Assembly: GCA_037957365.1 (NCBI GenBank)
Contig: JARHVA010000158.1
Location: 1,198,501-1,262,500 of the forward strand
Direction: 5' to 3'
From: Torreya grandis
Lineage: Eukaryota; Streptophyta; Pinopsida; Cupressales; Taxaceae
Length of the DNA: 64,000 nt
Part shown: positions 26,385-36,794 of the stretch, piece after piece
How the letters are laid out: every line of letters starts with the position of its first letter
Numbering within the stretch: position 1 is the stretch's first letter
Notes under the pieces: model-generated
The model's input: the letters and a program-made list of their open reading frames with translations, nothing else
What the model was told of the DNA's origin: nothing
Database searches by the model: none
Program-made: the position numbers and the translations under genes

Positions 26385-28028
26385 ATGGCAGAAGAAAGTA
26401 AATTAAGAACGGAGAAATTCAATTGCAAAAATTATCAATTATAGAGGATGTAGATTGAAGATTATCTGTATCAAAAAGATCTGTATTTACCATTGGGTGG
26501 GGTTTCAAGGAAGCCCACAGATATGGAAGATGAAGAATAGAATGTTCTTGATAGAAAGGCTCTTGGATATATAAGGTTGAGCCTGACAGCTTCTGTGTTT
26601 TCCAATTTATCACAAGCAAAGACAATGGTAGAGTTAATGAATACTTTGGCAAATTTATATGAAAAACCCTCAGCTTCGAATAAGGTATATCTTATGAAGT
26701 AATTATTTAATTTGCAAATGCAAGAAGGTGGATCTGTATCTAGTCATCTTAATGATTTCCATGCAATAGTAAATTAGTTAAATTTAGTCAAAATAGTTTT
26801 TGATGATAAAATTAAGGCTCTCTTAATCTTATGCTCTTTACTTGAAAGTTGGCATAGTTTGGTAATGGCAATTAGTAATACTGCATTTGCTTCAAATATC
26901 TTGAAAGTTGATGATGTTGTTAGTGTAATCTTGAATGAATAAATTCATAGGAAAATCACAGGGGAAATATCAGGTAATGCTTTAAGTGTTGAAAGCAGGG
27001 GAAGGCAAAGAGAGAAGGGCAAGCAAGAGAAATCAAGGTCAAAAATGGGAAGTAGATCCAAATCCAGAAATAGAAGAATAACCTGCTGGAATTATGGAAA
27101 GAAAGGGCATGCGAAGAAAGATTGTTGGTTGAAAGATAACAAAGAAAATCAGCATGAAGGTAATAAAGAAGCAACAGTTGTAGGTATTGTTGCACAGGAT
27201 GCTCTTACATTTTCTTTGGATAATAAAGTAGAATCATGGGTTTTAGATTATGGTGCCTCTTTCCATGCAACCCCAAATAGAGAATTTTTTAATGATTATG
27301 TCCATGGAGATTTTGGAAAAGTTTATTTAGGGGATGATGAGCCTTGTAAAATTGTTGGCAAAGGAAAAGTGCAGCTAAAATTACAGAATGGCAACACATG
27401 GGTGTTGAAGGATGTCATGCATGTACCCATCCTGAAGAGGAATCTGATTTCTACAAAAAATTTAGGTGATAAGGGTTGCACAGTAACTCTCACAGCTAAA
27501 TCTTGGAAAGTTTCTAAGGGTGCACTTGTATTATCAAAAGGTAAGAGAGTAGGTACACTTTATCTATCTACTTGTATTACTGATTATTCTCTTTCTATTT
27601 TATCTACTTCAGATGTAGATGCAAAATTGTGACACTGTAGGCTTGGTCACATGAGTGAGAAGGGAATGGATGTTCTTAAGTCAAAAGGTAAGCTTTCAGA
27701 TTTAAAAAGCATAGATCTAGATTTTTGTGAGCATTATATTTTTAGAAAATAAAAGAAAGTGAGGTTTCTCAAAACTGGGTCAACAAAGAAGAAGCACAAG
27801 TTGGAGCTTGTTCACATAAACGTGTGGGGTCCAGCTCAAGTAGCTTTTATTGGAGGATCACAGTATTATGTTTCTTTCATTGATGATGCTACAAGAAAGG
27901 TATTAGAGGATGGACAGTTGAAGCTAGAAAAGATCCATACAGATAAGAACCCTGCTGATATGTTAACAAAGCCAGTAACAAAGGAGAAGTTGAATCTTCA
28001 TTCATCTTTTGTTGGTCTTCAAGATTGA
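26385..28028 (+). pseudogene. Ty1/copia gag-pol remnant, copy 2
   Basis: Same order as copy 1: MAEESK start, UBN2-type gag, basic linker, zinc knuckle CWNYGKKGHAKKDC (27084-27126; second Cys changed to Tyr), protease with DYG instead of DSG (VLDYGASFHATPN), GAG-pre-integrase with HCRLGHMSEKGM and FCEHYIFRK (a Cys lost), integrase to YYVSFIDDATRKV, then the jump to LEDGQLKLEKIHTDKNPADM. The deletion junction is at the same residue as in copy 1. A 195-codon open stretch (27045-27632) is the best-preserved piece. Stops remain in gag and near 27630 and 27751. The two copies are broken at different catalytic residues, so neither could supply the other's protease. Confidence 0.85.
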
Positions 28029-28115
28029 ACTTGAAGAGGGAGAAACAAGCCAGAGATGTTTAGAGGATGTTGTTGTATAGGTACAGGTGCAACTGTTTAT
28101 CTTCAAGTGGGATAT

Positions 28116-28809
28116 TGTTGAGTTGTGGAGCTAAAAGCTTCACTAATGAGCTAATGTAGAGGTTGTTGGGCTTACACAGTAATCAACATCGGTTAGAACC
28201 AACTGACATCAGTTAGGGGTCAACTAGCATCGGTCAGAATTGGTCATAACTAATTGACATCAGTTAGGGGTTGGCCGGCATCGGTCAAAATTGGTCATAA
28301 CTAATTGACATCAGTTAGGGGTTGGCCGGCATCGGTCATCTTCAGACTGACATTGACTTCTGTGTGTTTCTAGGCATTTCTAAAATTGCTATTTTTAAGA
28401 GAACAGTTAGTTTGCATGTAAAGACTAAAATTAGTCTTGAGTCTATTTTTCTAATTATTGTTTGCTTTTAATTCTATTTAAGAGACCCATGGGGTAGTAT
28501 TGTAATTGAGGGGGAATGATTCAGTAATTGAATTGGTTGTAATTGATTGAGAGAGAGAGAGAGAGAGAACTCTTGAGGGAGAATTACTCTACATCTGAGA
28601 GGTGTGAGGAGAGAGATTTATTTATTGTATTTCCTTTTGAAAGAGTTTAATACACATTGGGTGTTTCTTATATCTCTTATTATTTGTTGTTTCTAATTTC
28701 TAGTTACTTATTACTTATGGTTTCAATTCCATGTTTAGTTGCTTATACAAAAGTAATCAATTGTACTCTAAGATCTTAACAACTAGTATCAGAGCTCTAA
28801 ACACTAACA
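28116..28809 (+). repeat. Copia LTR C (694 bp) with internal duplication
   Basis: Starts TGTTGAGTTGTGGAGC and ends ACACTAACA at 28809, after which similarity to A and B stops. It is about 50 bp longer than the others because a segment around GGGGTTGGCCGGCATCGGTCA is duplicated in tandem (about 28265-28338). Confidence 0.85.
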
Positions 28810-29625
28810 GCAAGCATGCAAATGAAATTATTATACTTTGCATCAAAAAGAATTAAATTCTTCTATCATTATTATCATGATTATATGAAATAAAAATTAT
28901 AAGATATATGTTGTTTTGTAGAGCCTATTTCTAAATTATAGTGTATTTCAAATACTATACATTTAAAATGTATTATAAACTGTATATGTATTTTCACTGA
29001 GGTTCAGGGGTGGTAGCCCCTAAAAAGAAGGGGTTTGGGGGTGGCAACACCTAAAAAATGGCGGTTCAGGGGTGGTATCCCTCGAAACATTTTATGGACC
29101 CCCCCTTTAATGGGAAACTAATTTTTGGGTTGACTTGGCCCATGGTTTTGGTACCCATTATTTTGTAATATTATTTTGTTAATGTATTATGTATAGATAG
29201 ATATTTTGTAGGTAATACATTAGGATAATAAGGGTTTGAGAAGGAAGAATAGAGTGTGTGAATTTAGGTGCAAATTTAGGAGAGTTTGTTGAGTGTAGCT
29301 CCAAACAATATTTATACATTATAATTATGAGAAGATTGATCTAAGTGTAGTTTGTACTCTCATGGTTTGTAATAAAATTTGAGCAAGTATTTTTTGGTGA
29401 ATGTAGCCCACATTGGGTGAACCACATTAAATCTGGTCTTCGTATTTTGCATGTTTATTTATATTCTTTTTGCATCTCTATTTATATCTATTATTATTAT
29501 AATTCTATGAAATTGTTCTGCATCAATTTTTGGTTTTATTCCTAGCAATATATGGATCTAAAATTTGAGTGCTATAAATGTAAACCCTAGGGTTATTTAG
29601 GGTTAGGGTTTGTATAATATTCAAA
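28810..29625 (+). repeat. Decayed LTR-like block with G-rich minisatellite
   Basis: No gene. Between 28999 and 29083 three imperfect 30-35-bp units of the type GGTTCAGGGGTGGTAGCCCC(T)AAAAA lie in tandem. About 300 bp downstream (29399-29450) is GTAGCCCACATTGGGTGAACCACATTAA followed by TCTTCGTATTTTG. That arrangement, a GGGG-GGCAGC-CCCC type repeat followed by a GTAGxCCxxxTTGGxxGAACCACxT motif, recurs in LTRs of many plant retrotransposons. I read this as a diverged LTR, with unclear ends. Confidence 0.4.
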
Positions 29626-29640
29626 GTTGGATTCACCAAA
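29626..29640 (-). other. Primer-binding-like site next to LTR Y2
   Basis: The minus strand reads TTTGGTGAATCCAAC directly after the LTR end. It has the same TGGTGAA start as the sites at 5911 and 786. Together with the LTR it indicates a minus-strand element whose interior would lie to the left. Confidence 0.5.
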
Positions 29641-30833
29641 TGTTTTATCTTTTTATGACTTAGATGAATGAAAATACTATATTTTTTAAAGAGATGAATA
29701 GACTAAATTAGGGAAATAATATGCAATAAATACAACCACTGATTTGTCATCAAATCGACTAGCTTTGACTTTTCTAAAAATAATAATAAATAATGCAAGT
29801 AATGAATTAGATAGAAAACCCTTGATATGAATGATCTAGGTGATGGAAACTAAAATAGAAGCTGGTCTGAGTGTTATAAACTAGATCCAAGTGTTAGAAC
29901 CCCTCCTAGATATTAGTGCCATAATTGGATAGTAGAGACATTATTGGAAAAGTGGTAGTAGTGTCCTTTGTGTAGGATTATCTTGACTTATAGGTGCACT
30001 TATGTCTATATCTCTGAGGTCTATTCTTATGTGCATGAGTTTTGGAATCTAGTATGTTGCATGTAATGATTGATTTATTATTCAAACCCTAATCCTCCAT
30101 GTAACTAGCGCATAATTGAAAAGTGTGTTTGTTAGTAGGGTGGGCTAGATATCCTCAACACCTCATTATGAAGAGAGTTTCCTACATACCAATACTTTGA
30201 GGAGGGATGAAGTTTAATGTAGTTATTCCCACCTATGTTTTGGTACAAGTGCAAGTGATGCTACTATGATATTGGTCTAGAGTGCCTTGATTGTGCTTGA
30301 GACTTGAAATCTAGATAATCTGAGCTTAGGGTTGTTTTAAATGGTAGTATTTAGAAGGTAGAATAAGGTTTGATAACTTTAATTGTGTTCAACTTATTCA
30401 GAGTTTGAGTGTGTATTTCTCATCAATTTCCATCTAGTGGCCATAGGGATAAAATATATATATATAATGTTAATGTTTGTGTGGATGATAAAAATGTTTA
30501 AGCTAACCTTATAAGGTTAAAGTTTTTAAAATATATCTATTTGAGAAAAGTTAGGGCAAAGGACATTAGCACCATTTTGGGGACACTAGCACCATGTGGT
30601 GTTAGTGTCCTTATTATGGCGCTAGTGTCCAACTAGTAAAACACTAGGAACAAATGGATTGGCTTAGGAAATGAGGGTTTAGGACTACTTTAGATCTCAC
30701 TAGTGACACCTATGGCCCACATGAATTCTAAGTAAGTGTGACAATAGGCTCTAGGATAGGTTTTGGGATAATCTACGGATAGGTAGTCTCAAGTATCACC
30801 TTAACACTCAAATACCACTTTTGGGTGATTACA
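29641..30833 (-). repeat. LTR, family Y copy 2 (1193 bp)
   Basis: Bounded by TGTTTTATC on the left and GTGATTACA on the right, i.e. TGTAATCAC...GATAAAACA on the minus strand. The first copy is at 2930-4223 in the same orientation. The primer-like site on its left makes it the 5' LTR of a minus-strand element. No matching internal coding sequence is visible to the left, where the copia tandem now lies. Confidence 0.6.
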
Positions 30834-31193
30834 ACTATACACTTGACATTTTTTTCTAAAACATTTGATCCATGGGCTACTATGATATGTTTATGTTGGT
30901 TGTTTATGTTTTATTTTATGCACTTCCATGAGTGTCTTGCCTTACTATTGCATTCCTTGTTTGAGCATTTGAATATGCTCATTTTCTTGTAGCCCCTATG
31001 CCTTTGTATGCTTTCATTGACATTTTCATATGTCATTATGTATTATATGGACATTTAAATATGTTAATAGTGCTTATAAGGTAGTTGACTAAGTCATGTC
31101 CCTTCAATCATGTGGCATTTGAACTTGCCTATTATTTGTAGTTTCCTTAGACCATTTCCTTTTAAGTTGATTTTGAGTGCTCTTGGGTGTGTG
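30834..31193. other. No recognisable feature
   Basis: AT-rich flank of the minus-strand copia insertion. Only a small hairpin (GAGCATTTGAATATGCTC at 30963-30980) is visible. Confidence 0.5.
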
Positions 31194-31198
31194 CTTAT
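31194..31198. repeat. Target-site duplication CTTAT (left)
   Basis: CTTAT directly precedes the LTR at 31199 and is repeated exactly at 35178-35182 after the other LTR. A 5-bp duplication is the normal mark of a copia insertion. Confidence 0.85.
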
Positions 31199-32237
31199 TG
31201 TTGGGATAAATAACTGGAAGCACACAATTGATTACCAAGCAACTTAATATGTGGAAATTAACCAGAATACACAAGTAATTAGAATTCAGAAATAACACAT
31301 GATATGAGAGACAATACACAACTTGTATTAAAACTCTTTCAGAAGGAAATACAACAAAGAAGGCTGCCATAGTTCTTCTTCCTTACACACCTCTAGGGCT
31401 CCCACACCTCTAGGGCATAAACAGTAAATATTTCCTCAAAGCTCTCTCTTAGGTCCCAACACCCAACTCAAACACAGAGTTGGTGTTCACCTTACACCTG
31501 TGCTCCATGCACTCCATAAGTGCTCCATGCACTCCACAAGTACACACACGTACTCCAAGTAGACCCCACCTGATTTTACTCTTTGTTGTGTTGTTGTCCT
31601 ATCTGATCTTGCACACCTACAAATCAATTTGGTTTTACACACCTGTGAACCTTGACCTTGCACACACATACATATGCAAATCAATGATCTTACTTACCCA
31701 TGCAGATCTCCTATCATAGCCATGCTCACCTGATGACCAAGATCATACATACATGAAGAACCCTGCTGATTCTCCAATCTAACACCCACACCTGGTACTG
31801 TGGCACTAGGAGGAACACACCATTGCTCTCTTCTCTCTGAAGGAGCTTATTTGCTCTCTTACTCTCTAACACTAGTTTACAATACAACCAATGAGTCTCT
31901 TAAATAGATCTCATGCAAACAATAATTAGACACCTAATTACAATAATTAGATTCACAGCTCTCAGTCTAAAATTGGCTCTTGACATGCAAACACTTGGTT
32001 CGTTAGCTAACTGCCTGTAAAACACTCAGTTTGAACCACACAGGTGACCGACGTCGGTCCCTATCTGCCTGGGGGTGCCGATGTCGGCTAACTTCTAATC
32101 AACGGCGGTTGCCTTCCTGTCTCCTCCCTACCGACGTCGATTGGCCTGACCGATGCCGATGACAGTAACACTTTACAACCCTTCACAACCTCCTTCCCTG
32201 CTTGCATTAGTGAAGCTTTTAGCTCCACAACCTAACA
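31199..32237 (-). repeat. 3' LTR of minus-strand copia (1039 bp)
   Basis: Plus-strand ends are TGTTGGGATAAATAAC and CACAACCTAACA. It is collinear with 34139-35177 at a constant offset of 2940. Near 32045-32160 it holds several GC-rich units of the type ACCGACGTCGGT. Confidence 0.9.
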
Positions 32238-32249
32238 ATCTCCCACTTG
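32238..32249 (-). other. Polypurine tract of minus-strand copia
   Basis: The minus strand reads CAAGTGGGAGAT immediately before the LTR start TGTTAGG. It is identical to the tract before LTR B of the tandem element at 25652-25663. Confidence 0.8.
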
Positions 32250-32299
32250 GAGATAAATAGTTACACTGTACCTATACCTGTACCCCGTCTAATCTATTT

Positions 32300-34057
32300 C
32301 CTGGCTTGTATCCCTCTTCAAGCTCAATCCTGACAACAACCCACCACACAACCTGTGATGTACCTCTTATCATCCAAGTACCCTACCGCATCCACATCTA
32401 TAAATCCATGTAGTGAAGTCCTGACCCTGAATAGCATGAATCCCTACTGTTGGTCCCTCTCAAATACCTAAGAACCCACTTCCCTGAAATTGGCTCCTAA
32501 CTCTCTGATAACTCCCATTACTTGGGAAAACTCAGGCCTATACCAAACCTCATGTGATTTTAGACACTGAACTGTCCAGCCCTTAGTGTGCTCCGATTTT
32601 GCATCTTAAACCTCACCAACACCTGATTCACATCAGCTCCCACTCGAGACAAAATCAACCTGTGATCTCCCATGTCCCCCATGCCAAAGAATTTCGCTGC
32701 TCCAAGTTCTTCATAGCAAACCACTGAACTAATCTTACCCTTAGCTCAGCAAAACCCTGTATGTACAAGCTTGCTAGCAAACATACCATCCACATACAGC
32801 AATAGAATGATGTTGCAATCATCATCCACCTGGTAAGGCAAACCACAGTAGTTACCCTGACATTGACTAAAGTCATGCTTTGTCATCCCACTGTCAAAAC
32901 CTGTACCACTATCCTGAAGCTTCCTCAAGACCATATGCCCTGGTCTTCCATCTCACGTGTCTGTTCCCTCTATTCTTCAACTAAAGTATCCATTCATCTC
33001 TATGCTTTCATCCAGCTGGCAACCCTACCAAATCTCTTGCTTGGTTCTGCAAACTCTCCATGCCATGCTCCCACTGTTTCCTAGATCCTTCCTGCTCTAC
33101 AATCAGCAACAAGTATAAAGAAGAGGAACAATGAATTTGAGGCTTACTTACCACTTTTAGTCCTCCATATGGGCGTTTGAGACTCCTTGACAGCTCGTTG
33201 TCTGCCCAAAATCCATTATAGTGACCGACCTCAGTCACCACACAGTCTGCATCCGATCGACGTCAGTTCCTGCACCTGTCCTGACTACCAACCCTGTCAA
33301 CGTCAATTTTCCTGCCGACGCCGGTACCTATGTTTGCCTGTGAGTGATGACTTTTTCCCCGCGAGCTCCTTTGAATCAAAACCCATGTCAAACTACCCTG
33401 CTCAGAAGTATCCAGCCCCATCCACTGGTCTCTATCTGCCATCTCCTCCATAAACACCAAGGATTTCCAGTTCTTAAGCCTATCAAATATATCAATCTTC
33501 CTCTTAAAAATGTGCATCTCCTTCCTGCTCATGTGACCAAGCTTATGAAGCCATGTCTCCGCAACAGAAGAAGAATTAGTAATATAAACAAGTAGATAAA
33601 GAGTACCTATTTTCTTACCACCAGCTAATTCAAGTGCATCCACTGTGAGATTTCTTGTACATCTCTCATCACCCAACCTTTTTGAAGAAATTAGCCATAT
33701 CTCCAAACTTGGGACCTGCATGACCTCCTTCAACACCCATGTGTTGGTCACCTACGATTTTAGCTTCACTTCCCCTTTGCCAATTCTTTGGCAAGGCTCA
33801 CCAGCTCCTCTCCCTGGGGCTGCATGGAAAGAGGCAACATAATCTATTATCTAAGATTCAACTTTATCCAAAAAACTTCCTAGAGCATCCTGTGCAACAA
33901 CCCCTGCAACATCTGCATCTTCAGTTCCTTCATGCTGATTTGCTACTAACCAACAATATTCTTTTCCCTGCTCTTTCTTTCCATAGAACCGTAAGTGACC
34001 ATCTGTGCTTTTCAACTCCTCCATTCTTAGCTTACTTTGATATGCCATTGCTGTACT
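32300..34057 (-). pseudogene. Ty1/copia gag-pol remnant with multiple internal deletions
   Basis: Starting from ATG at about 34048 the translation reads MAYQSKLRMEELKSTDG and jumps into the zinc-knuckle region (FYGKKEQGKEYCWL), so the UBN2 gag core is gone. Next come a protease piece with DYV in place of DSG (33840), then TNTWVLKEVMQVPSLE and LHKLGHMSRKEMHIFKRK of the GAG-pre-integrase domain (33530-33751). A GC-rich non-coding insert follows (33240-33360). Then RT: MTKHDFSQCQGNYC and ILLLYVDGMFAS (32780-32890), where the catalytic YVDD reads YVDG. Last is an RNase H piece, GFIDVDAVGYLDDKRYITG (about 32350-32410). Integrase core is absent and frames change several times. Confidence 0.8.
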
Positions 34058-34124
34058 CCCACTCGATCAGAAACCCCTGAGAGTGACCTATAACCAAACA
34101 CAAAACCTACTCCCTACAACCTTA

Positions 34125-34136
34125 GCTCTGATACCA
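34125..34136 (-). other. Primer-binding site (initiator-Met type)
   Basis: The minus strand reads TGGTATCAGAGC two bases after the 5' LTR end, the usual spacing in plant copia elements. Only one copy is present here, unlike the tandem element, where a second copy lies inside the LTR. Confidence 0.85.
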
Positions 34137-34138
34137 CG

Positions 34139-35177
34139 TGTTGGGATAAATAACCAGAAGCACACAATTGATTACCAAGCAACTTAATATGCATAAATTA
34201 ACCAGAATACACAAGTAACTAGAATTTAGAAATAACACATGATATGAGAGACAATACACAACTTGTATTAAAACTCTTTCAGAAGGAAATACAACAAAGA
34301 AGGCTGCCACAGTTCTTCTTCTTTACACACCTCTAGGGCTCCCACACCTCTAGGGCATAAATAGTAAATCTTCCTTCAAAGCTCTCTCTTAGGTCCCAAC
34401 ACCCAACTCAAACACAGAGTTGGTGTTCACCTTACACCTATGCTCCACGCACTCCACAAGTGCTCCATGCACTCCACAAGTACACACACGTACTCCAAGT
34501 AGACCCCACCTGATTCTGCTCCCTATTGTGTTGCTATCCTATCTGATCTTGCACACCTGCAAATCAATCTAGTTTTGCACACTTGTGAACCTTGACCTTG
34601 CACACACATACACTTGTAAATCAATGATCTTACTTACCCATGCAGATCTCCTATCATAGCCATGCTCACCTGATGACCAAAATCATACATACATGAAGAA
34701 CCTTGCTAATTCTCCAATCCAGCACCCACACCTGGTACTGTGGCACTAGGAGGAACACACCATTGCTCTCTTCTCTCTGAAAGAGCTTATTTGCTCTCTT
34801 ACTCTCTAGCACTAGTTTACAATACAACCAATGAGTCTCTTAAATAGATCTCATGCAAACAATAATTAGACACCTAATTACAATAATTAGATCCGTAGCT
34901 CTCAGTCTAAAATTGGCTCTTGACATGTAAACACTTGGTTCATTAGCTAACTACTCGTAAAACACTTAGTTTAAACCACACAGGTGACCAACGTCGGTCC
35001 CTATCTGCCTGGGGGTGCTGACGCTGGCTGACTTTTGACCGATGTCGGTTGCCTTCCTGTCTCCTCCCTGTCGACGTCAGTTGGTCTGACCGATGCCGGT
35101 GACAGTAACACTCCGCAACCCTTCACAACCTCCTTCCCTGCTTGCATCAGTGAAGCTTTTAGCTCCACAACCTAACA
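34139..35177 (-). repeat. 5' LTR of minus-strand copia (1039 bp)
   Basis: Collinear with 31199-32237 and followed on the minus strand by the primer site. A TATA-like CTATTTAAGAG is at 34837-34847 on the minus strand. Confidence 0.9.
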
Positions 35178-35182
35178 CTTAT
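35178..35182. repeat. Target-site duplication CTTAT (right)
   Basis: Exact copy of 31194-31198 on the other side of the minus-strand copia element. Confidence 0.85.
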
Positions 35183-35399
35183 TTACTTATTAAATATGTA
35201 TTATTACTATCTAGATATATCCATGATCCTTATAATGCATATCAGGCCTTCATGTGATCACATTAGTTCTTTGTGCTTCAATACTACATCTACCTAGATG
35301 CGTTCCTTTAATATAATACATGATTTTATTCACATATTGTATATTTATCTTGTCCTTTTAAGGTGAGGTAACTGCCAATTCATATCTTTCCCTCATCTT

Positions 35400-35712
35400 A
35401 AAGGGGGGATTATTAGAGGGGGAATGGCATAGAGGCATGATTATCCACACTTGCCATAGTTTTTAGATTTAGTGGGGGCATGTCATATGGGCATGGCTTC
35501 CACACATTCACAGTTTTCAAATTTAGTGGGGACATGTTTTGGAAACATGTTCTCCAAACCTATTCAATAATCATCATCTCTATATTATATTAGGGGCATG
35601 TTTTGGAAGCATGTTCTCCACATTGAAACTTATATCATTTTTCATATTTCTCCATACATAGTGTGATCATTTTTTGAAAGCATGTTCTCCACACTTACAT
35701 AGTTTTTGAATT
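35400..35712 (+). repeat. Degenerate minisatellite, about five units of 50-75 bp
   Basis: Units share TTTAGTGGGG(G/A)CATGTTTTGGA(A/G) then CATGTTCTCCA(C/A)A followed by CATAGTTTT. Clear copies start near 35420, 35468, 35520, 35588 and 35655. Unit length varies and the outer copies are poorer. No coding potential is apparent. Confidence 0.65.
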
Positions 35713-36112
35713 AGCCAAAGCATATCTTTATATGATTCATATTCATAGTTGTGATAGAATTTTATACATTTGTACAATTTTTATACATAGTTTCAACATG
35801 AGACATATCTAACATGCATATGCTATGTAATTTGTGCCTAATATTTCAAAATCCAAATCAATTTTAGATTCTAAAACTATTTTACATACCGATACCCCGA
35901 TCAAACTTTATCAGGCTAATCTACTGCAATAGTTGATTCACTTTTTGGTATGTTTGAGGTGATTAAATCAATCAATCTTGCCAAAATTTTAGGTTAAAAT
36001 TGATTGTATCATCCAGCCTCACCAGGTTATAAGTATCATTGGGTTGGACGGTTGAGCCAATCTTAAATGTCATGTGGTAACTCACTTTTAATCCAAAGTT
36101 GGGGGCATGTAC

Positions 36113-36198
<86 letters not shown>
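36113..36198. repeat. (CT)9(GT)34 compound dinucleotide array
   Basis: Nine CT units (36113-36130) pass directly into 34 GT units (36131-36198). The array borders the palindrome that starts at 36210. Confidence 0.97.
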
Positions 36199-36201
<3 letters not shown>

Positions 36202-36209
36202 TGTGTGAG

Positions 36210-36336
36210 CAAGATTTTATGAGTACACCTATCTGTTGATGTGACCACCTTCCCTATTAGCAAGTTGATTTGAAAAATGTGTATCATTATAAGGATCTAA
36301 AATTGAGATTAGGATAAATATAGATAAATATTGAAA

Positions 36337-36370
<34 letters not shown>

Positions 36371-36383
36371 GTGTGTGTGTGTG

Positions 36384-36458
<75 letters not shown>

Positions 36459-36587
36459 ATTTTCAATATTTATCTATATTTATCATAATCTCAATTTTAG
36501 ATCCTTACAATGATACATATTTTTCAAATAAACTTGTCAATAGGGAAGGTGGTCACATCAACACATAGGTGTACTCATAAAATCTTG
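36210..36587. repeat. Near-perfect palindrome with CA/GT centre
   Basis: The left arm (36210-36339, unique sequence) reappears as reverse complement at 36458-36587 with about eight differences in 130 bases by eye. Between the arms lies (CA)14 at 36340-36367 running straight into GT repeats (36368-36384 and 36389-36457, interrupted once by ACAT), so the symmetry continues to the centre near 36367. Such a structure can form a cruciform or hairpin. It looks like an inverted duplication rather than a transposon: no terminal repeats or target duplication are evident. Confidence 0.85.
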
Positions 36588-36794
36588 TTCTTTCAATTTA
36601 AATATATTTCAAATAATTCAATCCCAGATTAAATGCACGTATTATATGTTATAACATGTTCTTCGTTGTAGGTTAGTCCTCAATAAAGCACTCAATTGGG
36701 TACATGTAAATCTAAGGTGTGTTTTACACACCCAAGTACCCATTTATTTCCTTTAAACTAGAAATTTAATTACTAGATTAAAGGAGGGAAAATA

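Larger units (their letters stand above)
23215..28809 (+). mobile_element. Tandem pair of non-autonomous Ty1/copia elements sharing one LTR
   Basis: Three LTRs of one family (23215, 25664, 28116) alternate with two internal regions of 1.8 kb that are about 94% alike. This LTR-int-LTR-int-LTR order is what unequal crossing-over between LTRs of one element produces. Both interiors carry gag, a zinc knuckle, protease, GAG-pre-integrase and the first residues of integrase, then jump at the same point to the last 40 codons of pol. Most of integrase and all of RT and RNase H core are therefore missing, and mobility would need a helper. The flanking 5-mers (AAAAG left, GCAAG right) do not make a clear target duplication. 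The minus-strand element at 31199-35177 is a relative with the same LTR start. Confidence 0.85.
31199..35177 (-). mobile_element. Non-autonomous Ty1/copia element, 3979 bp
   Basis: Two 1039-bp LTRs with no length difference flank a 1.9-kb interior, with a perfect CTTAT target duplication outside. On the minus strand the order is LTR, initiator-Met primer site, remnants of gag, protease, GAG-pre-integrase, RT and RNase H, polypurine tract, LTR. LTR ends match those of the tandem copia at 23215 (TGTTAGGTTGTGGAGCTAAAAGCTTCACTAAT versus TGTTGAG...), so they are one family. Counting by eye, the LTRs differ at about 70 of 1039 positions, all but about four being transitions. Confidence 0.9.

Noticed and set aside
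31480..31719. Opposed 79- and 65-codon frames in the copia LTR
   Set aside because: They lie wholly within the LTR and occur there only because it is less AT-rich; the partner LTR does not keep them.
32863..34080. Plus-strand frames inside the minus-strand copia element
   Set aside because: They are antisense shadows of the gag-pol remnant and are not kept in relatives.
36331..36568. Two frames made of His-Thr and Val-Cys repeats, and a further one at 36063-36287
   Set aside because: These are translations of the CA/GT arrays, a common source of false cysteine-rich peptides.
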